Positions 35,193 through 44,893 are shown, counted from the stretch's first letter. The stretch is DNA of 64,000 nt from Dermatophilaceae bacterium Soc4.6 (GCA_039889245.1 JAZGVH010000002.1:620001-684000), one strand, 5' to 3'. Notes: generated by a model from the sequence alone, not told the origin. Program-made: numbers and translations.

Positions 35193-36400
35193 CCGACTCC
35201 CGCGGGCTCGGGTGGAGGCTGGTGGCGACGCCGCAGCAACGGCTTCTCGACGAGGAACCAGCTGGCGAACGCCAGCGGCAGCGTGACGACGGCCGCAGCC
35301 AGCACGAAGACCGGCAGCGGCGCCCGGACGAGCGCCGTCAGGGCCAGCAGCTGCTGCACCGGGAAGGCGTAGATGTAGACGCCGTAGGAGAGGTCGTCGG
35401 GCATCCGCCACCGGGGGGCCCGCAGGTGCGCCCCCAGACCGATGACCGCGTAGGCGAGCAGCAGGGCTCCGGGCAGCCGGTAGTCGGGCAGCCACAGGCA
35501 GGCGACGAAGGCCGAAGAGGCGCCGGCGACGAGCCCGGGGGTGACTGGCAGGCGGTCACGCATCGCGTGCAGCACCATCCCGGCGGCGAACATCATCGTC
35601 AGCCGGCCGAGCTCGGTCGGCGCCGACCCGTGCACCAGACCGAGGGCGACCAGGCCCGACCAGCCGCTGGCCACGAGGAAGACGACCACGGAGGTCGAGC
35701 GGTGTCGCATCAGGCCGAGGACACCCAGCAGCAGGACCCCGAGGTAGCACCCGACCTCCCACTGCAAGGTCCAGATCGAGCCGTTCCACGCCCCCGGGTA
35801 GGGGACCGACGACGGAGTGCCGGCGATGTCGAACTGCACGAGCGCCAGGCCCGTGCTCGAGGCGACGTAGGTCGTCGCGGAGCGCAGGTAGGCGGCGAGG
35901 CCCACGTGCTGGTGACCGAAAAGCAGGCCCAGCGGGGCGATGACCGCTGCCGTGACGGTCAGGCACACGAGGTAGGCCGGCATGATCCGCAGCCCCCGCG
36001 AGCGCAGGAACGCGACGAGGTCGGGACGACGCACCCAGCTGCCCGCGATCAGGAAGCCCGAGACGGCGAAGAACCCGTCGACGGGGCCGTCGGCCAGCAG
36101 GTGGGCGAGCTGGTGGGTGACCGGGCCCGCCCGGAAGTCCCGGCCGGTCAGGGGGTAGGAGTGCCAGAGCAGCACGGCCGCAGCGAGCACCAGGCGCACC
36201 GTGTTGAGGCCGTTGGCCCGGGGGTCGAGCACCTCGCCGAGGACCGGCCGGCCGGCCACCCGGCGCGGCGGCATACGGGGGGCAGCGTCTGCCCCGGACG
36301 GGCTCGGCGCTCGCCGCCTCAGCGACACGACGGCGTACGCGACCCCGCACCCGAGCAGGACCGCGAACCACCCGACATCAACCAGCCCCACATCCCTCAC
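35132..36400 (-). CDS. acyltransferase family 3 membrane protein
   Basis: The 422-residue product belongs to the acyltransferase-3 family, which O-acetylates sugars or lipids of the envelope. It has about ten transmembrane helices. The conserved His lies in AAAVLLWHSYPL near residue 80, followed by DGFFAVSGFLIAGSW and the Arg motif in RSRGLRIMPAYL. The start is GTG 36400, divergent from the aminotransferase gene only 15 bases away. The C-terminal 20 codons overlap the DUF6541 gene on the other strand. The pairing with that gene suggests surface-glycan modification. Confidence 0.85.
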   Translation of the reverse strand: MRDVGLVDVGWFAVLLGCGVAYAVVSLRRRAPSPSGADAAPRMPPRRVAGRPVLGEVLDPRANGLNTVRLVLAAAVLLWHSYPLTGRDFRAGPVTHQLAHLLADGPVDGFFAVSGFLIAGSWVRRPDLVAFLRSRGLRIMPAYLVCLTVTAAVIAPLGLLFGHQHVGLAAYLRSATTYVASSTGLALVQFDIAGTPSSVPYPGAWNGSIWTLQWEVGCYLGVLLLGVLGLMRHRSTSVVVFLVASGWSGLVALGLVHGSAPTELGRLTMMFAAGMVLHAMRDRLPVTPGLVAGASSAFVACLWLPDYRLPGALLLAYAVIGLGAHLRAPRWRMPDDLSYGVYIYAFPVQQLLALTALVRAPLPVFVLAAAVVTLPLAFASWFLVEKPLLRRRHQPPPEPAGVGQPAAVGSPPKPQASIRQRR

Positions 36401-36402
36401 TC

Positions 36403-36408
36403 TAGGGT
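36403..36408 (+). promoter_or_regulatory. -10 element TAGGGT, leaderless start
   Basis: TAGGGT is seven bases before ATG 36416 and directly abuts the GTG of the divergent acyltransferase gene, leaving no room for a ribosome binding site. Confidence 0.5.
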
Positions 36409-36415
36409 GACGACC

Positions 36416-37609
36416 ATGTCCCTCGCGCCCTCCTCACCCGTCTTCGACCCCGAGCCGCTGGTCGACCGGATGCGGTCCTTCGGCACGACCATCTTCGCCG
36501 AGATGTCGGCGCTGGCGGTCGAGACCGGGGCGATCAACCTCGGGCAGGGGTTCCCCGACACCGACGGCCCCCCGCAGCTGCTGGCCGCTGCGGTGGCGGC
36601 GATCGAGGGAGGGCGCAACCAGTACCCCCCGGGGCCCGGGGTGCCGGAGCTGCTCGAGGCGATCGCCGAGCACCAGCGCCGGTTCTACGGTCTCGACCTC
36701 GACCCGAGGCGCGAGGTGCTGGTGACGGCGGGAGCGACCGAGGGCATCGCCGCGGTCGTCCTGGCCCTGTGCGAGCCCGGTGACGAGGTCGTCACCTTCG
36801 AGCCCTACTACGACTCGTATGCCGCGACGATCGCTCTGGCCGGGGCGACGCGTCGGACCTCGGTGCTGCGGTTTCCCGACTTCGGCGTCGACGAGGCCTC
36901 GCTGCGGGCCGCCTTCTCCAGCCGGACGCGGCTGGTGCTGCTCAACACCCCGCACAACCCGACGGGCAAGGTCTTCACCCGGGCCGAGCTCGAGCTGGTG
37001 TGCCGGCTCGCCCGCGAGCACGACGCCTGGGTGGTGACCGACGAGGTCTACGAGCACCTCGTCTTCGACGGGGTCGAGCACGTGCCGGTGGCGACGCTGC
37101 CGGGGATGCGCGAGCGCACCATCACGATCTCGTCGGCCGGCAAGACCTTCTCGGCGACGGGGTGGAAGGTCGGCTGGGTGACCGGCCCAGCGGCGGCGGT
37201 AGCGGCGGCGCGCACGGTCAAGCAGTTCCTCACCTACGTCGCCTCAGGCCCCTTCCAGCCGGCCGTGGCGACGGCGCTCGGGCTCGGCGACGAGGTCTAC
37301 GCCGGGCTCGCGTCGCGCTTGCAGCACGGCCGGGACCTGCTCACGCAGGGGCTGGAAGCGGCCGGCCTGACCGTCTCGCGCCCCGCCGGCACCTACTTCG
37401 TCATCGCGGACGCCGCCCCGCTCGGGGCCACCGACGCCCTGACGTTCTGCCGCGAGCTCCCCGCCCGGTGCGGGGTCGTCGGGGTGCCGGTGTCGGTGTT
37501 CCACGACGACGTGGACGCGGCGCGCACGCTGGTGCGGTTCGCCTTCTGCAAGCGCGACGAGGTGCTGACCGAGGCCGCCACCCGGCTCGCGAACCTGCGT
37601 CGCCCGTAG
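36416..37609 (+). CDS. class I/II pyridoxal phosphate aminotransferase
   Basis: The 397-residue cytosolic enzyme is a fold-type I aminotransferase. It has INLGQGFPDTDGP at the N-terminus, NTPHNPTGKVF, DEVYEHLVFDG and the PLP-binding Lys in SSAGKTFSATGWKVGW. This set is typical of the methionine/kynurenine aminotransferase branch (YbdL/KAT-like). The ATG at 36416 is set by the -10 box seven bases upstream. The amino donor cannot be fixed from sequence. Confidence 0.88.
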   Translation: MSLAPSSPVFDPEPLVDRMRSFGTTIFAEMSALAVETGAINLGQGFPDTDGPPQLLAAAVAAIEGGRNQYPPGPGVPELLEAIAEHQRRFYGLDLDPRREVLVTAGATEGIAAVVLALCEPGDEVVTFEPYYDSYAATIALAGATRRTSVLRFPDFGVDEASLRAAFSSRTRLVLLNTPHNPTGKVFTRAELELVCRLAREHDAWVVTDEVYEHLVFDGVEHVPVATLPGMRERTITISSAGKTFSATGWKVGWVTGPAAAVAAARTVKQFLTYVASGPFQPAVATALGLGDEVYAGLASRLQHGRDLLTQGLEAAGLTVSRPAGTYFVIADAAPLGATDALTFCRELPARCGVVGVPVSVFHDDVDAARTLVRFAFCKRDEVLTEAATRLANLRRP

Positions 37610-37671
37610 GCCGACCGACCCTGCACGACCGTCGTCCCCATCCCCTGCCCGTCGTGCCGTCCTCCACAGGC

Positions 37672-37689
37672 GACAGCGCGCGGGCTGTC
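37672..37689. terminator. short hairpin after aminotransferase
   Basis: GACAGC and GCTGTC flank a six-base loop, 62 bases beyond the aminotransferase stop and ahead of the peptidase gene. Confidence 0.35.
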
Positions 37690-37722
37690 CCCCGGGGGGT
37701 GCGGCCCGCGAGCCTGTCGGCC

Positions 37723-38322
37723 ATGACCACCTGGCCCCTCCTGCCTCTCCTCGTCTCCGCCGTCTCCGTCGCGTCGGGGCTCAGCGCACCGCCCACCCCG
37801 GTCACGCTCGCCCCGTCGCCTGTCACCGCCTCGGTGAGCCAGAGCCAGCCGGCCGCCCTCTCGCGCGGCGCGGTGGCCTCACCGTCGGGACTGCCTGGGC
37901 GGGCCAGCGCCCACTGGCTCTACCCGCTCGCGCCCCGACCGCGTGTCGTCGCGCGCTTCTCCGCCCCCTCGGGCCCGTATGCCGCCGGGCACCGCGGCGT
38001 CGACCTCACCTCCGCGGTGGGGTCGGTCGTCCACGCCCCGACGGGTGGCACGGTCAGCTTCTCCGGGGTGGTCGCCGGACGCCACGTGCTGGTGGTCAGC
38101 CACCCGGGTGGACTGCGCAGCACGTTCGAGCCGGTCTCGGGCACGGTGCCGGTGGGCACCGTGGTCGAGCAGGGGGGCGACGTGGGCACGGTCGACGCCG
38201 GAGCGGGTCACTGCTCCCCCGCCACCTGCGTGCACTGGGGGGTCCTGCGCGGGGCGACCTACCTCGACCCCCTCCAGTTCGTCAGGTCATCGCGGGTGAT
38301 CCTGCTGCCGCTCACGCCCTGA
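37723..38322 (+). CDS. M23 family peptidase, secreted
   Basis: The 199-residue product has a short Sec-type signal (residues 1-22) and a C-terminal LytM/M23 domain (about 85-190) of the kind that cuts peptidoglycan cross-bridges. The first metal motif is present (AAGHRGVDL). The second, normally HxH, reads CVHWGV, so one of the two histidines is cysteine. This variant is seen in actinobacterial M23 proteins encoded near rpsB, as I recall, and may be inactive or regulatory. The location between xerC and rpsB is conserved. Confidence 0.8.
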   Translation: MTTWPLLPLLVSAVSVASGLSAPPTPVTLAPSPVTASVSQSQPAALSRGAVASPSGLPGRASAHWLYPLAPRPRVVARFSAPSGPYAAGHRGVDLTSAVGSVVHAPTGGTVSFSGVVAGRHVLVVSHPGGLRSTFEPVSGTVPVGTVVEQGGDVGTVDAGAGHCSPATCVHWGVLRGATYLDPLQFVRSSRVILLPLTP

Positions 38323-38328
38323 CCGGCC

Positions 38329-38362
38329 CTGACCGACCTCACGGTGTGGGAGGCTCGGTCAG
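38329..38362. terminator. hairpin between convergent M23 and DUF3152 genes
   Basis: CTGACCGA (38329-38336) pairs with TCGGTCAG (38355-38362), with CCTC/GAGG extending the stem inside. It covers the stop of the DUF3152 gene and could terminate both. Confidence 0.5.
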
Positions 38363-39288
38363 GCGCCGGTGGGCCACGGCGACGCCGTGCAGCCCTCGAG
38401 CGACTTCGTCTGCTGGACCATGACGGGGGCCGGCCTGCCCCGGGCGGGGCACGAGACGTGCCCGTGGCCCAGACCGTGGCCGACCTCGTGGCTGATGAGG
38501 TAGGTGCGGTAGTCGGCGAGGTCGCGACCAAAGGTCTCGGAGCCGTGCATCCAGCGCGTGAGGTTGAGCACCGACCGCGAGCCGTTCCAGCACGAGACCT
38601 GCTGGATCGTGACGTTGAGCGGGGCGCACAGCCTCGCGGTCGGGCTGGGGCTCGCGAGGGTGACCCGCACGTCGACGGCGACCCCGGAGGCCAGCTGCTG
38701 CGGGCTGACCGGCACGAGGCGCACACCGTCCTCGGTCTGCCATCCCCGCCGGTCGGTGAGCACGGTCATCACCGTGCGGGCGAACTCGGGGGACGACACC
38801 GGCAGCCCACCCTCGACCTCGACCGAGTAGCGCACGGTGCGGACCGTGCTCGCCACGGGGCCGCTGGGGATCGCCAGTGTCCCGAGCCTTCCCGTGCCCG
38901 CGTTGGGGACTGACAGGCGCGTGGTGTCGGGGGCGGGGGTGTCGCTGCCGTCGTCGGTGACGGGCCCGCACTGGCGGTCGGACCGGGGCCGCGACCGGTG
39001 GTCGGCGCCGTCGCTGGGATGGACCCGGGTGCGCGCGCACCCACCCGAGCGGCCAGGTCGGCCCCAGTGGCTGCCGGGCTGTTGCCCCCCCAACCGGTCA
39101 GCGGTGAGCGCGGTGACGTCGGTGGGGCTCTCGAGGGCCCGGGCCAGCACGGTGCCGACGAGCAGGACGCCCACCGCCAGCAGGGCAGACCGCCGGCGGC
39201 GCACCTGCTGGCGTCGCACCATCGCCGCCCGTCGACCGGCACCGGACCGACCGGGTGCGGGCCTCGGCTCGCTCTGGATGCCGCTCAT
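38359..39288 (-). CDS. DUF3152 zincin-like secreted protein
   Basis: The 309-residue product has an N-terminal cytosolic stub, one transmembrane or signal segment (about 34-50; SALLAVGVLLVGTVLA), a disordered Pro/Ser/Arg linker to about 130, and a C-terminal DUF3152 domain (about 135-305). It contains the zinc-protease motif HEVGHGLGHGH in the order HExxHxxxxxH, so it is probably an active metalloprotease outside the membrane. ATG 39288 fits the family; no binding site is obvious. Substrates are unknown. Confidence 0.82.
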   Translation of the reverse strand: MSGIQSEPRPAPGRSGAGRRAAMVRRQQVRRRRSALLAVGVLLVGTVLARALESPTDVTALTADRLGGQQPGSHWGRPGRSGGCARTRVHPSDGADHRSRPRSDRQCGPVTDDGSDTPAPDTTRLSVPNAGTGRLGTLAIPSGPVASTVRTVRYSVEVEGGLPVSSPEFARTVMTVLTDRRGWQTEDGVRLVPVSPQQLASGVAVDVRVTLASPSPTARLCAPLNVTIQQVSCWNGSRSVLNLTRWMHGSETFGRDLADYRTYLISHEVGHGLGHGHVSCPARGRPAPVMVQQTKSLEGCTASPWPTGA

Positions 39289-39438
39289 CGGGGCTGGTCT
39301 CCGCACGGTCGGAAATCACCGCCGGGTGCTCGTGCCCCGGGTCGGTGCTCTCTCACCATTCTGGGGCGCACCGCCGCGACTCGGGACGCACCCGTCGGAG
39401 ACGGTGTGTCGTCCGTCCGCACCGACCGCGACGTGCGG

Positions 39439-40428
39439 TCACGCACGGGGGTGGGCCTGGGCGTAGGACCGACGCAGTCGCTCGACCGACACGTGGGTGT
39501 AGATCTGGGTGGTCGCGAGGCTGGCGTGCCCGAGCAGCTCCTGCACCATCCGCAGATCGGCGCCCCCCTCGAGCAGGTGGGTGGCGGCGCTGTGGCGCAG
39601 ACCGTGCGGGCCGAGGTCGGGTGCCGACGGCACGTGCGCCAGCAGGAGGTGCACGACCTCCCGCACCTGCCGCGGGTCGACCCGCCGACCGCGGCGTCCG
39701 AGGAAGAGCGCCGGACCGCTGGTCGCTGAGGCCAGCTCACCCCGGCGGGCCAGCCAGCCCGCGAGCGCCGTGCGCGCCGGGATGCCGAAGGGCACGGTGC
39801 GCTCCTTGCTCCCCTTGCCCATGACGCGTACGAGGTCGGAGCCCAGGTCGAGGTCGTCGACGTCGAGCGAGACCAGCTCTCCGACCCGGATGCCGCTCGC
39901 GTAGAGCAGCTCGAGCATCGCCCGGTTGCGCACGTGCACCGGGTCGTCGTCGTCCGCCGCCATCGCGGCTACCTCGAGCAGGTCGCGGGCCTCAGCCGCC
40001 TGGAGCACACCGGGCAGGGTGGCCGACCGTCGCGGGGCGAGCAGCCGCAGCGAGGGGTCGGTGGGGATCCTCTCCGTGCGCGCGGCCCACCGCAGGAAGC
40101 TGCGGACCGAGGCCGCCCGGCGGGCCACGCTCGAGCGGGCGCCGCCCTCCCGCGACAGCGACGCGAGCCAGGCTCTCAGGTCGCCCAGATCGAGGTCGGA
40201 GACCTCCTGCCTGCCACGGTGGTCAGCCGCCCAGGCCAGCAGGTGACGCACGTCGCCGACGTAGGCCCGGCAGGTGTGCACCGAGCGTCCGCGCTCGGCC
40301 CGCAGGTGTCGCTCGAAGTCGGCCACGAGCTGCGCGGTCCCCCCGGACAGGTGAGGGCCCTCCTGCGGCCCGATGCCAACGCCGACGTCAACGCCGGCGG
40401 CGGTCGGGACGTCAGCGTGTTCGGTCAC
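39439..40428 (-). CDS. xerC: tyrosine recombinase XerC
   Basis: XerC with XerD resolves chromosome dimers at dif. The 329-residue product has the SAM-like N-terminal domain (about 30-130) and the catalytic domain with Arg in [12 protein letters not shown], Lys in [34 protein letters not shown] (nucleophile Tyr). The GTG at 40428 is a guess; the first 30 residues are poorly conserved and no binding site is clear. It follows dprA in the conserved actinobacterial order, so it is the housekeeping recombinase rather than a phage integrase. Confidence 0.9.
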   Translation of the reverse strand: MTEHADVPTAAGVDVGVGIGPQEGPHLSGGTAQLVADFERHLRAERGRSVHTCRAYVGDVRHLLAWAADHRGRQEVSDLDLGDLRAWLASLSREGGARSSVARRAASVRSFLRWAARTERIPTDPSLRLLAPRRSATLPGVLQAAEARDLLEVAAMAADDDDPVHVRNRAMLELLYASGIRVGELVSLDVDDLDLGSDLVRVMGKGSKERTVPFGIPARTALAGWLARRGELASATSGPALFLGRRGRRVDPRQVREVVHLLLAHVPSAPDLGPHGLRHSAATHLLEGGADLRMVQELLGHASLATTQIYTHVSVERLRRSYAQAHPRA

Positions 40429-40547
40429 GCCGACACCGTCGCAAACGGGGAGGCCGCAGGCAAGCACCGCCGCGGATCGGCGCCGATCTCGTCCGCCGGC
40501 GCACCCCGCCCATCCGATCCCCGCGTCACGACCTGATTGGTCATCAG

Positions 40548-40596
40548 CAGTCCTCAGCACCCTCATCAGTCCTCAGCGCCCTCGGCAGTCCTCACC
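40548..40596. repeat. 19-bp tandem repeat, two and a half copies
   Basis: cagtcctcagc recurs at 40548, 40567 and, with one change, at 40586, a period of 19. It fills the gap between dprA and xerC and runs into the dprA stop. Confidence 0.75.
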
Positions 40597-41725
40597 GTCG
40601 CCGTGGTGCAGGCACCTTCTGCCACGCCCCGTCGGCGCGTCGCACCAGCCCCCGCAGCTCGAGACGCGGCAGGGCGGCCAGGACCGCGGAGGGGGCCAGA
40701 CCGGCGGCGACAGCGATGTCGGCCGCAGACGCGGCGCGGCGCACCGGCACCAGCGCGTAGACCTGGGTCTCGACGGGGCCGAGGTCGTCGTGGGGCTGGA
40801 CGGGACCACGCTTGCGGGTGGCCGCGTCGAGGCCGTACTCCCCCACCAGGTCGACCACCTCTTCGACGTCGGTCACGATCACGGCCTTGCCCTCTCGAGC
40901 GGCCTGGTGGCAGCCAGCCGAGACCATCGAGGTCACCGGGCCCGGCACCACCCCCACCGGACGCCCGAGGCTCTCGGCGATGCCCGCCGTGTGCAGCGAG
41001 CCCGACCGCAGGCCGGCCTCGACCACCACGGTCCCGGTGCTGATCGCCGCGATGATCCGGTTGCGCAACAGGAAGCGCGGGCGGGTCGGAGCCGCACCCG
41101 CCGGCACCTCGGCCACCAGCGCACCGCTCTCGGCGATGGCGCCGATCAGGCGTGAGTGGGCGACGGGGTAGGGCCGGTCGAGGCCGCCGGCGAGGACCGC
41201 CACGGTGGGTCCGTCGACCGCGAGCGCGCCGCGGTGGGCTGCACCGTCGATGCCGTAGGCCGCGCCCGAGACGACCGTGAAACCGTGCCCGGCCAGGCCC
41301 GCCCCGAGGTCAGAGGCCAGCGTCTCGCCGTAGCGGGTGCTGGCCCTGGCGCCCACCAGCGACACCGACCGCCGGGCCACCCCTGCCAGGTCGAGAGGGC
41401 CGCGGACCCAGAGGCAGTAGGGGATGAGCGCCAGGTCGTCGAGACCCCCCGGCCAGTCGACGTCACCCGGGCAGACCACCCGGGTCCCGGCCCGGGCGGC
41501 GGCGGCGAGGTCGTGGTCGACGTCAGCGCGCTCGGCCCGGGCCCTCACGGTCTCGGGCACGCTCGGGTCGCCGGCCCGCACGAGCTCGGCCGCGTCGACC
41601 GGGCCCAGGGTCTCGACCAGCTTGCGCACCCGCAGGTCGTCGGACTCGGCCCACCGGCTCCACGCCGCGCGCGCCCACCGCTCGGCGTCGGTCGCCTCGG
41701 CGGGCACCGTCGTCACCGCACTCAT
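40592..41725 (-). CDS. dprA: DNA-processing protein DprA
   Basis: DprA loads RecA on incoming single-stranded DNA during transformation. The 377-residue product has an N-terminal SAM-like region, the Rossmann core with SLVGARASTRYGE, VSGAAYGIDGAAHRGAL, VLAGGLDRPYPVAH and FLLRNRIIAAIS, and a C-terminal winged helix (about 300-370). ATG 41725 overlaps the comM stop (ATGA). With comM upstream it forms the usual DNA-uptake pair, although no uptake machinery is in the window. Confidence 0.93.
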   Translation of the reverse strand: MSAVTTVPAEATDAERWARAAWSRWAESDDLRVRKLVETLGPVDAAELVRAGDPSVPETVRARAERADVDHDLAAAARAGTRVVCPGDVDWPGGLDDLALIPYCLWVRGPLDLAGVARRSVSLVGARASTRYGETLASDLGAGLAGHGFTVVSGAAYGIDGAAHRGALAVDGPTVAVLAGGLDRPYPVAHSRLIGAIAESGALVAEVPAGAAPTRPRFLLRNRIIAAISTGTVVVEAGLRSGSLHTAGIAESLGRPVGVVPGPVTSMVSAGCHQAAREGKAVIVTDVEEVVDLVGEYGLDAATRKRGPVQPHDDLGPVETQVYALVPVRRAASAADIAVAAGLAPSAVLAALPRLELRGLVRRADGAWQKVPAPRRR

Positions 41726-43266
41726 GCTGCGACCTCGCGGTCGTCGTTCTTCATCCCGATCGCCTGACCGACGTCGTCGGCCCCGGGCACGTCGGCCCCT
41801 CGCAGGTCGGCGATCGTCCAGGCCAGCCGCAGGCACCGGTCATAGGCACGCATGGTGAAGGTGCCGCGATCGAGCGCCCGGTCGAGGTCGCGGGTGACGT
41901 GCGCGGTGAGCCGGAAGCGGCGCTCGCGCAGCACCGGAGCAGGGACGTGGGCGTTGAGCCGGGCCCCGGTGCCCGTCCACCGACCGGCAGCCACCGCCCT
42001 CGCCCCCGCGACCCGGGCGGCGACCACGGCGGTGGACTCCCCCGGCTCGAGGGCCAGGGCCGCCCGCGAGACCGCCGGCACGTGGACGGAGATGTCGATG
42101 CGGTCGAGCAGTGGGCCCCTGAGCCGGCTGCCGTAGCTGACCCGGCTGATCGGCGAGCACCGGCAGCGCTCGCCCTTGCCCGAGCCCATGCCGCACGGGC
42201 AGGGGTTCGCAGCGAGCACCAGCTGGAAGCGGCAGGGGAAGCGGTGCAGACCACCCAACCGGGTCACGGTGACGGTGCCCGACTCCAGCGGCTGCCGCAG
42301 CGACTGCAGGACGTCACGGCGGAACTCCGGCGCCTCGTCCATGAAGAGCACCCCGTGATGGGCGGAGGTCACGGCCCCGGGGATGATCTGAGCGCGGCTG
42401 CCTCCGCCGACGAGAGAGGTCATCGAGGCCCCGTGGTGCGGCGCCACGAACGGCGGCCGGCGCTGCAGCCGCGTCGGGGCCCCGAGCGTACCGAGCACGG
42501 ACGCCACCGCCGTGACCTCCATCGCCTGCTCGTCGTCGAGCAGCGGGAGCAGCCCGGGCAGTCGCTCGGCCAGCATCGTCTTGCCCGCGCCCGGCGGGCC
42601 CACGAGGTAGAGGTGATGACCCCCCGCGGCAGCGACCTCGAGTGCGTGCCGACCCTCGAGCTGGCCGGTGACGTCGACGAGGTCCGGTGCGACGACCTCG
42701 TGCTGGACCGCCCCCAGAGGCTCGTCAACGGGTCGCGGTCGCCCGCCGACCTTCAGGACCTCATAGCGGTGGACCAGCTCTGACAGGTGCGCCACCGGGT
42801 GGACGGCCACCCCGGTGACCAGGCGGGCCTCGGCCGCGTTGGCGACCGGCACGACGACGTGGCGCACCCCGGCCCTGGCCGCCTCGAGCACCAGCGGCAT
42901 CACGCCCCTCACGGGTCGCACGCTGCCGTCGAGGCCCAGCTCGCCGATGTGAACGACCTCGGCCACCACCTGCTGGTCGACGGTGCCCGACGCGACGAGT
43001 GCCGCGACGCAGATGGCCAGGTCGAAGCCCGAGCCGCACTTGGGCACCGAGGCCGGCGACAGGTTGACCGTGACGCGTCGCTGCGCGAGGGGGTGCTCGC
43101 TGTTGGTCGCGGCGGCCCGCACGCGGTCCGACGACTGGGCGCAGGCGCGGTCGGGGTTGCCACTGACCTGGAACGCGGGCAGCCCGCTGGACACGTCGAC
43201 CTCGACGTCGACGAGGAAACCGCGCAGGCCCAGCAGGCCCACGGCGCGCGTGCGCCCGAGGGTCAC
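41722..43266 (-). CDS. comM: YifB/ComM family Mg-chelatase-like AAA ATPase
   Basis: ComM is a hexameric helicase that promotes branch migration during transformation. The 514-residue product has an N-terminal Lon-like domain (about 15-165), the AAA core with Walker A VGPPGAGKTMLAERLPG, Walker B VLFMDEAPEF, the cysteine pair in NPCPCGMG with CRC downstream, and a C-terminal Mg-chelatase domain. GTG 43266 overlaps the yraN stop and its own stop overlaps the dprA start. Confidence 0.93.
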   Translation of the reverse strand: MTLGRTRAVGLLGLRGFLVDVEVDVSSGLPAFQVSGNPDRACAQSSDRVRAAATNSEHPLAQRRVTVNLSPASVPKCGSGFDLAICVAALVASGTVDQQVVAEVVHIGELGLDGSVRPVRGVMPLVLEAARAGVRHVVVPVANAAEARLVTGVAVHPVAHLSELVHRYEVLKVGGRPRPVDEPLGAVQHEVVAPDLVDVTGQLEGRHALEVAAAGGHHLYLVGPPGAGKTMLAERLPGLLPLLDDEQAMEVTAVASVLGTLGAPTRLQRRPPFVAPHHGASMTSLVGGGSRAQIIPGAVTSAHHGVLFMDEAPEFRRDVLQSLRQPLESGTVTVTRLGGLHRFPCRFQLVLAANPCPCGMGSGKGERCRCSPISRVSYGSRLRGPLLDRIDISVHVPAVSRAALALEPGESTAVVAARVAGARAVAAGRWTGTGARLNAHVPAPVLRERRFRLTAHVTRDLDRALDRGTFTMRAYDRCLRLAWTIADLRGADVPGADDVGQAIGMKNDDREVAA

Positions 43267-43664
43267 GCCCCCACCCCCACCAGGTGCTCGACGGTGCAGA
43301 CCCCTCGGCGCGGACGCAGGATCCCGATGACGTCGATCCGCACGTCGCCGACGTGGGTGTCCTGCTGTGCCAGCCAGGCCGCAGCCAGTCGCCGGAGCCG
43401 GGCGAGCTTGGCCACGGTCACCGCCTCCACGGGCGAGCCGAACGTGGTCCCCCGACGGGTCTTGACCTCGCAGACCACGAGGCAGTCACCATCGAGCGCG
43501 ACGATGTCGACCTCACCCGCCCGGCAGCGCCAGTTGCGGGCGAGCACGGTGAAGCCGTGCTCGCGCAGGTAGCGCTCGGCCAGACGCTCGCCGTAGCGAG
43601 CGAGGGTCGCGCGAGCAGATGGCGGCGTGGCGGTCGACGGGTTGGCAGGGGTGGTGGTGGTCAT
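43263..43664 (-). CDS. UPF0102 (YraN-like) nuclease-fold protein
   Basis: The 133-residue protein has the PD-(D/E)xK-like core typical of YraN: GEVDIVALDGDCLVVCEVKTR. Its role in the family is not settled; a link to DNA processing is suggested by linkage to comM and dprA. ATG 43664 is the only good start, with an 18-residue disordered N-terminus. GAGGGT lies seven bases upstream, a weaker match to the leaderless layout. A 12-base palindrome (43734-43745) lies in the upstream gap. Confidence 0.9.
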   Translation of the reverse strand: MTTTTPANPSTATPPSARATLARYGERLAERYLREHGFTVLARNWRCRAGEVDIVALDGDCLVVCEVKTRRGTTFGSPVEAVTVAKLARLRRLAAAWLAQQDTHVGDVRIDVIGILRPRRGVCTVEHLVGVGA

Positions 43665-43784
43665 GGGCGCAACCCTCGCGCCCGGGCCGCCGCCACGACA
43701 GACCCTCTCGTGGACCCTGTGGACGAGCTCAGGACCCCCGGGGGTTGGGGACCGACCAGCCCGGCCGGCGGCGGAAGGTCAGGT

Positions 43785-44090
43785 TCAGGAGGGCAGCTCG
43801 AGGTCGCTCTTGGGCAGCTCCTCGATGTTGACGTCCTTGAAGGTCACGACGCGCACGTTCTTGACGAACCGGGCCGGTCGGTAGATGTCCCACACCCAGG
43901 CATCACTCATGGTCACGTCGAAGAAGACCTCCCCGCCGTCGGAGCGCACCTTCATCTCGACCGAGTTGCACAGGTAGAAGCGCCGCTCGGTCTCGACGAC
44001 GTGGGTGAACAGCCCCACGACGTCGCGGTACTCGCGATAGAGCTGCAGCTCCATCTCGGTCTCGTACTTCTCGAGGTCCTCGCTACTCAT
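43785..44090 (-). CDS. DUF2469 conserved actinobacterial protein
   Basis: This 101-residue acidic protein ([52 protein letters not shown]) is the DUF2469 family, restricted to actinobacteria and almost always next to rnhB. Its ATG overlaps the rnhB stop (ATGA). No function is known to me. Confidence 0.92.
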   Translation of the reverse strand: MSSEDLEKYETEMELQLYREYRDVVGLFTHVVETERRFYLCNSVEMKVRSDGGEVFFDVTMSDAWVWDIYRPARFVKNVRVVTFKDVNIEELPKSDLELPS

Positions 44091-44893
44091 GACCGGCTCT
44101 TGACCTCTTCGTGTCGACTGTGGCGTGGCCCACTCGCCTGCTCGACGGTGGCCACCGGGGAAGGTGCGGGGGGCAGCCCCGGGAGGCCGTCACCAAGTTC
44201 TACCACCTGGGTGGCTGCTCGCTCCGGCAGGCGCCACGACAGCCGGTGGTGGGCACTCGGACCGTGCTCGCGCAGCGCCGCCATGTGGTCGGGCGCGGCA
44301 TACCCCTTGTTGACCTCCCAGCCGTAGGACGGGTGGTCGCGGTGGTGGCCCACCATCAGGGCATCGCGTTCGACCTTCGCCAGCACCGACGCCGCCGCCA
44401 CCGACGAGCAGGTCAGATCGGCCTTGACGATCGTGGTCACGGGCGGCACGCGGGGACCGTCGTCGTCGGTGAAGGCGAAGAGACCGACCCCGCCCGGCGG
44501 GGTGAGCCAGTCGTGGTTGCCGTCGAGGATCACGAGGTCGGGCACGACCCCCGTCGCGGCGATCGCCTCGAGGGCCCGCAGCCCGGCCAGGCGCAGGCCA
44601 CCCATGATGCCTCGCTCGTCGATCTCGGTCGGCGACGCATGACCGACGGCGTAGGCCAGGGCCCAGCGACGCAGGGGCGCCACCATGGAGACTCGGCGGG
44701 CCGGGGTGAGCAGCTTGGAGTCCTTGACCCCTGGGGGGGCCGACCGGCAGGTCTCGTCGACGACGACGACCCCGACGCTGACCGGCCCGGCGAGCGCACC
44801 ACGCCCGACCTCGTCCACCCCGGCGAGCACGCGGTGACCCGAGCGCTGGAACGACCGCTCCACCCGCAGCGACGGTCGCCGACCCGCGCTCAC
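44087..44893 (-). CDS. rnhB: ribonuclease HII
   Basis: RNase HII removes ribonucleotides from DNA. The 268-residue product has the catalytic acidic residues in [14 protein letters not shown] (Asp, Glu), [10 protein letters not shown] and the late Asp of VERDALM, plus [23 protein letters not shown]-terminal tail of about 45 residues extends beyond the usual end. GTG 44893 overlaps the lepB stop (GTGA). The insert [14 protein letters not shown] is normal for the family. Confidence 0.94.
   Translation of the reverse strand: MSAGRRPSLRVERSFQRSGHRVLAGVDEVGRGALAGPVSVGVVVVDETCRSAPPGVKDSKLLTPARRVSMVAPLRRWALAYAVGHASPTEIDERGIMGGLRLAGLRALEAIAATGVVPDLVILDGNHDWLTPPGGVGLFAFTDDDGPRVPPVTTIVKADLTCSSVAAASVLAKVERDALMVGHHRDHPSYGWEVNKGYAAPDHMAALREHGPSAHHRLSWRLPERAATQVVELGDGLPGLPPAPSPVATVEQASGPRHSRHEEVKSRS

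Noticed and set aside
39439-40428. Tyrosine recombinase as the integrase of a mobile element
   Set aside because: Its place after dprA in the conserved housekeeping run, its length and XerC-like motifs mark it as the chromosomal XerC; no attachment sites or phage genes are near.
40548-40596. Possible CRISPR-like repeat
   Set aside because: Period 19 with no spacers and fewer than three full copies; it is a simple tandem duplication.
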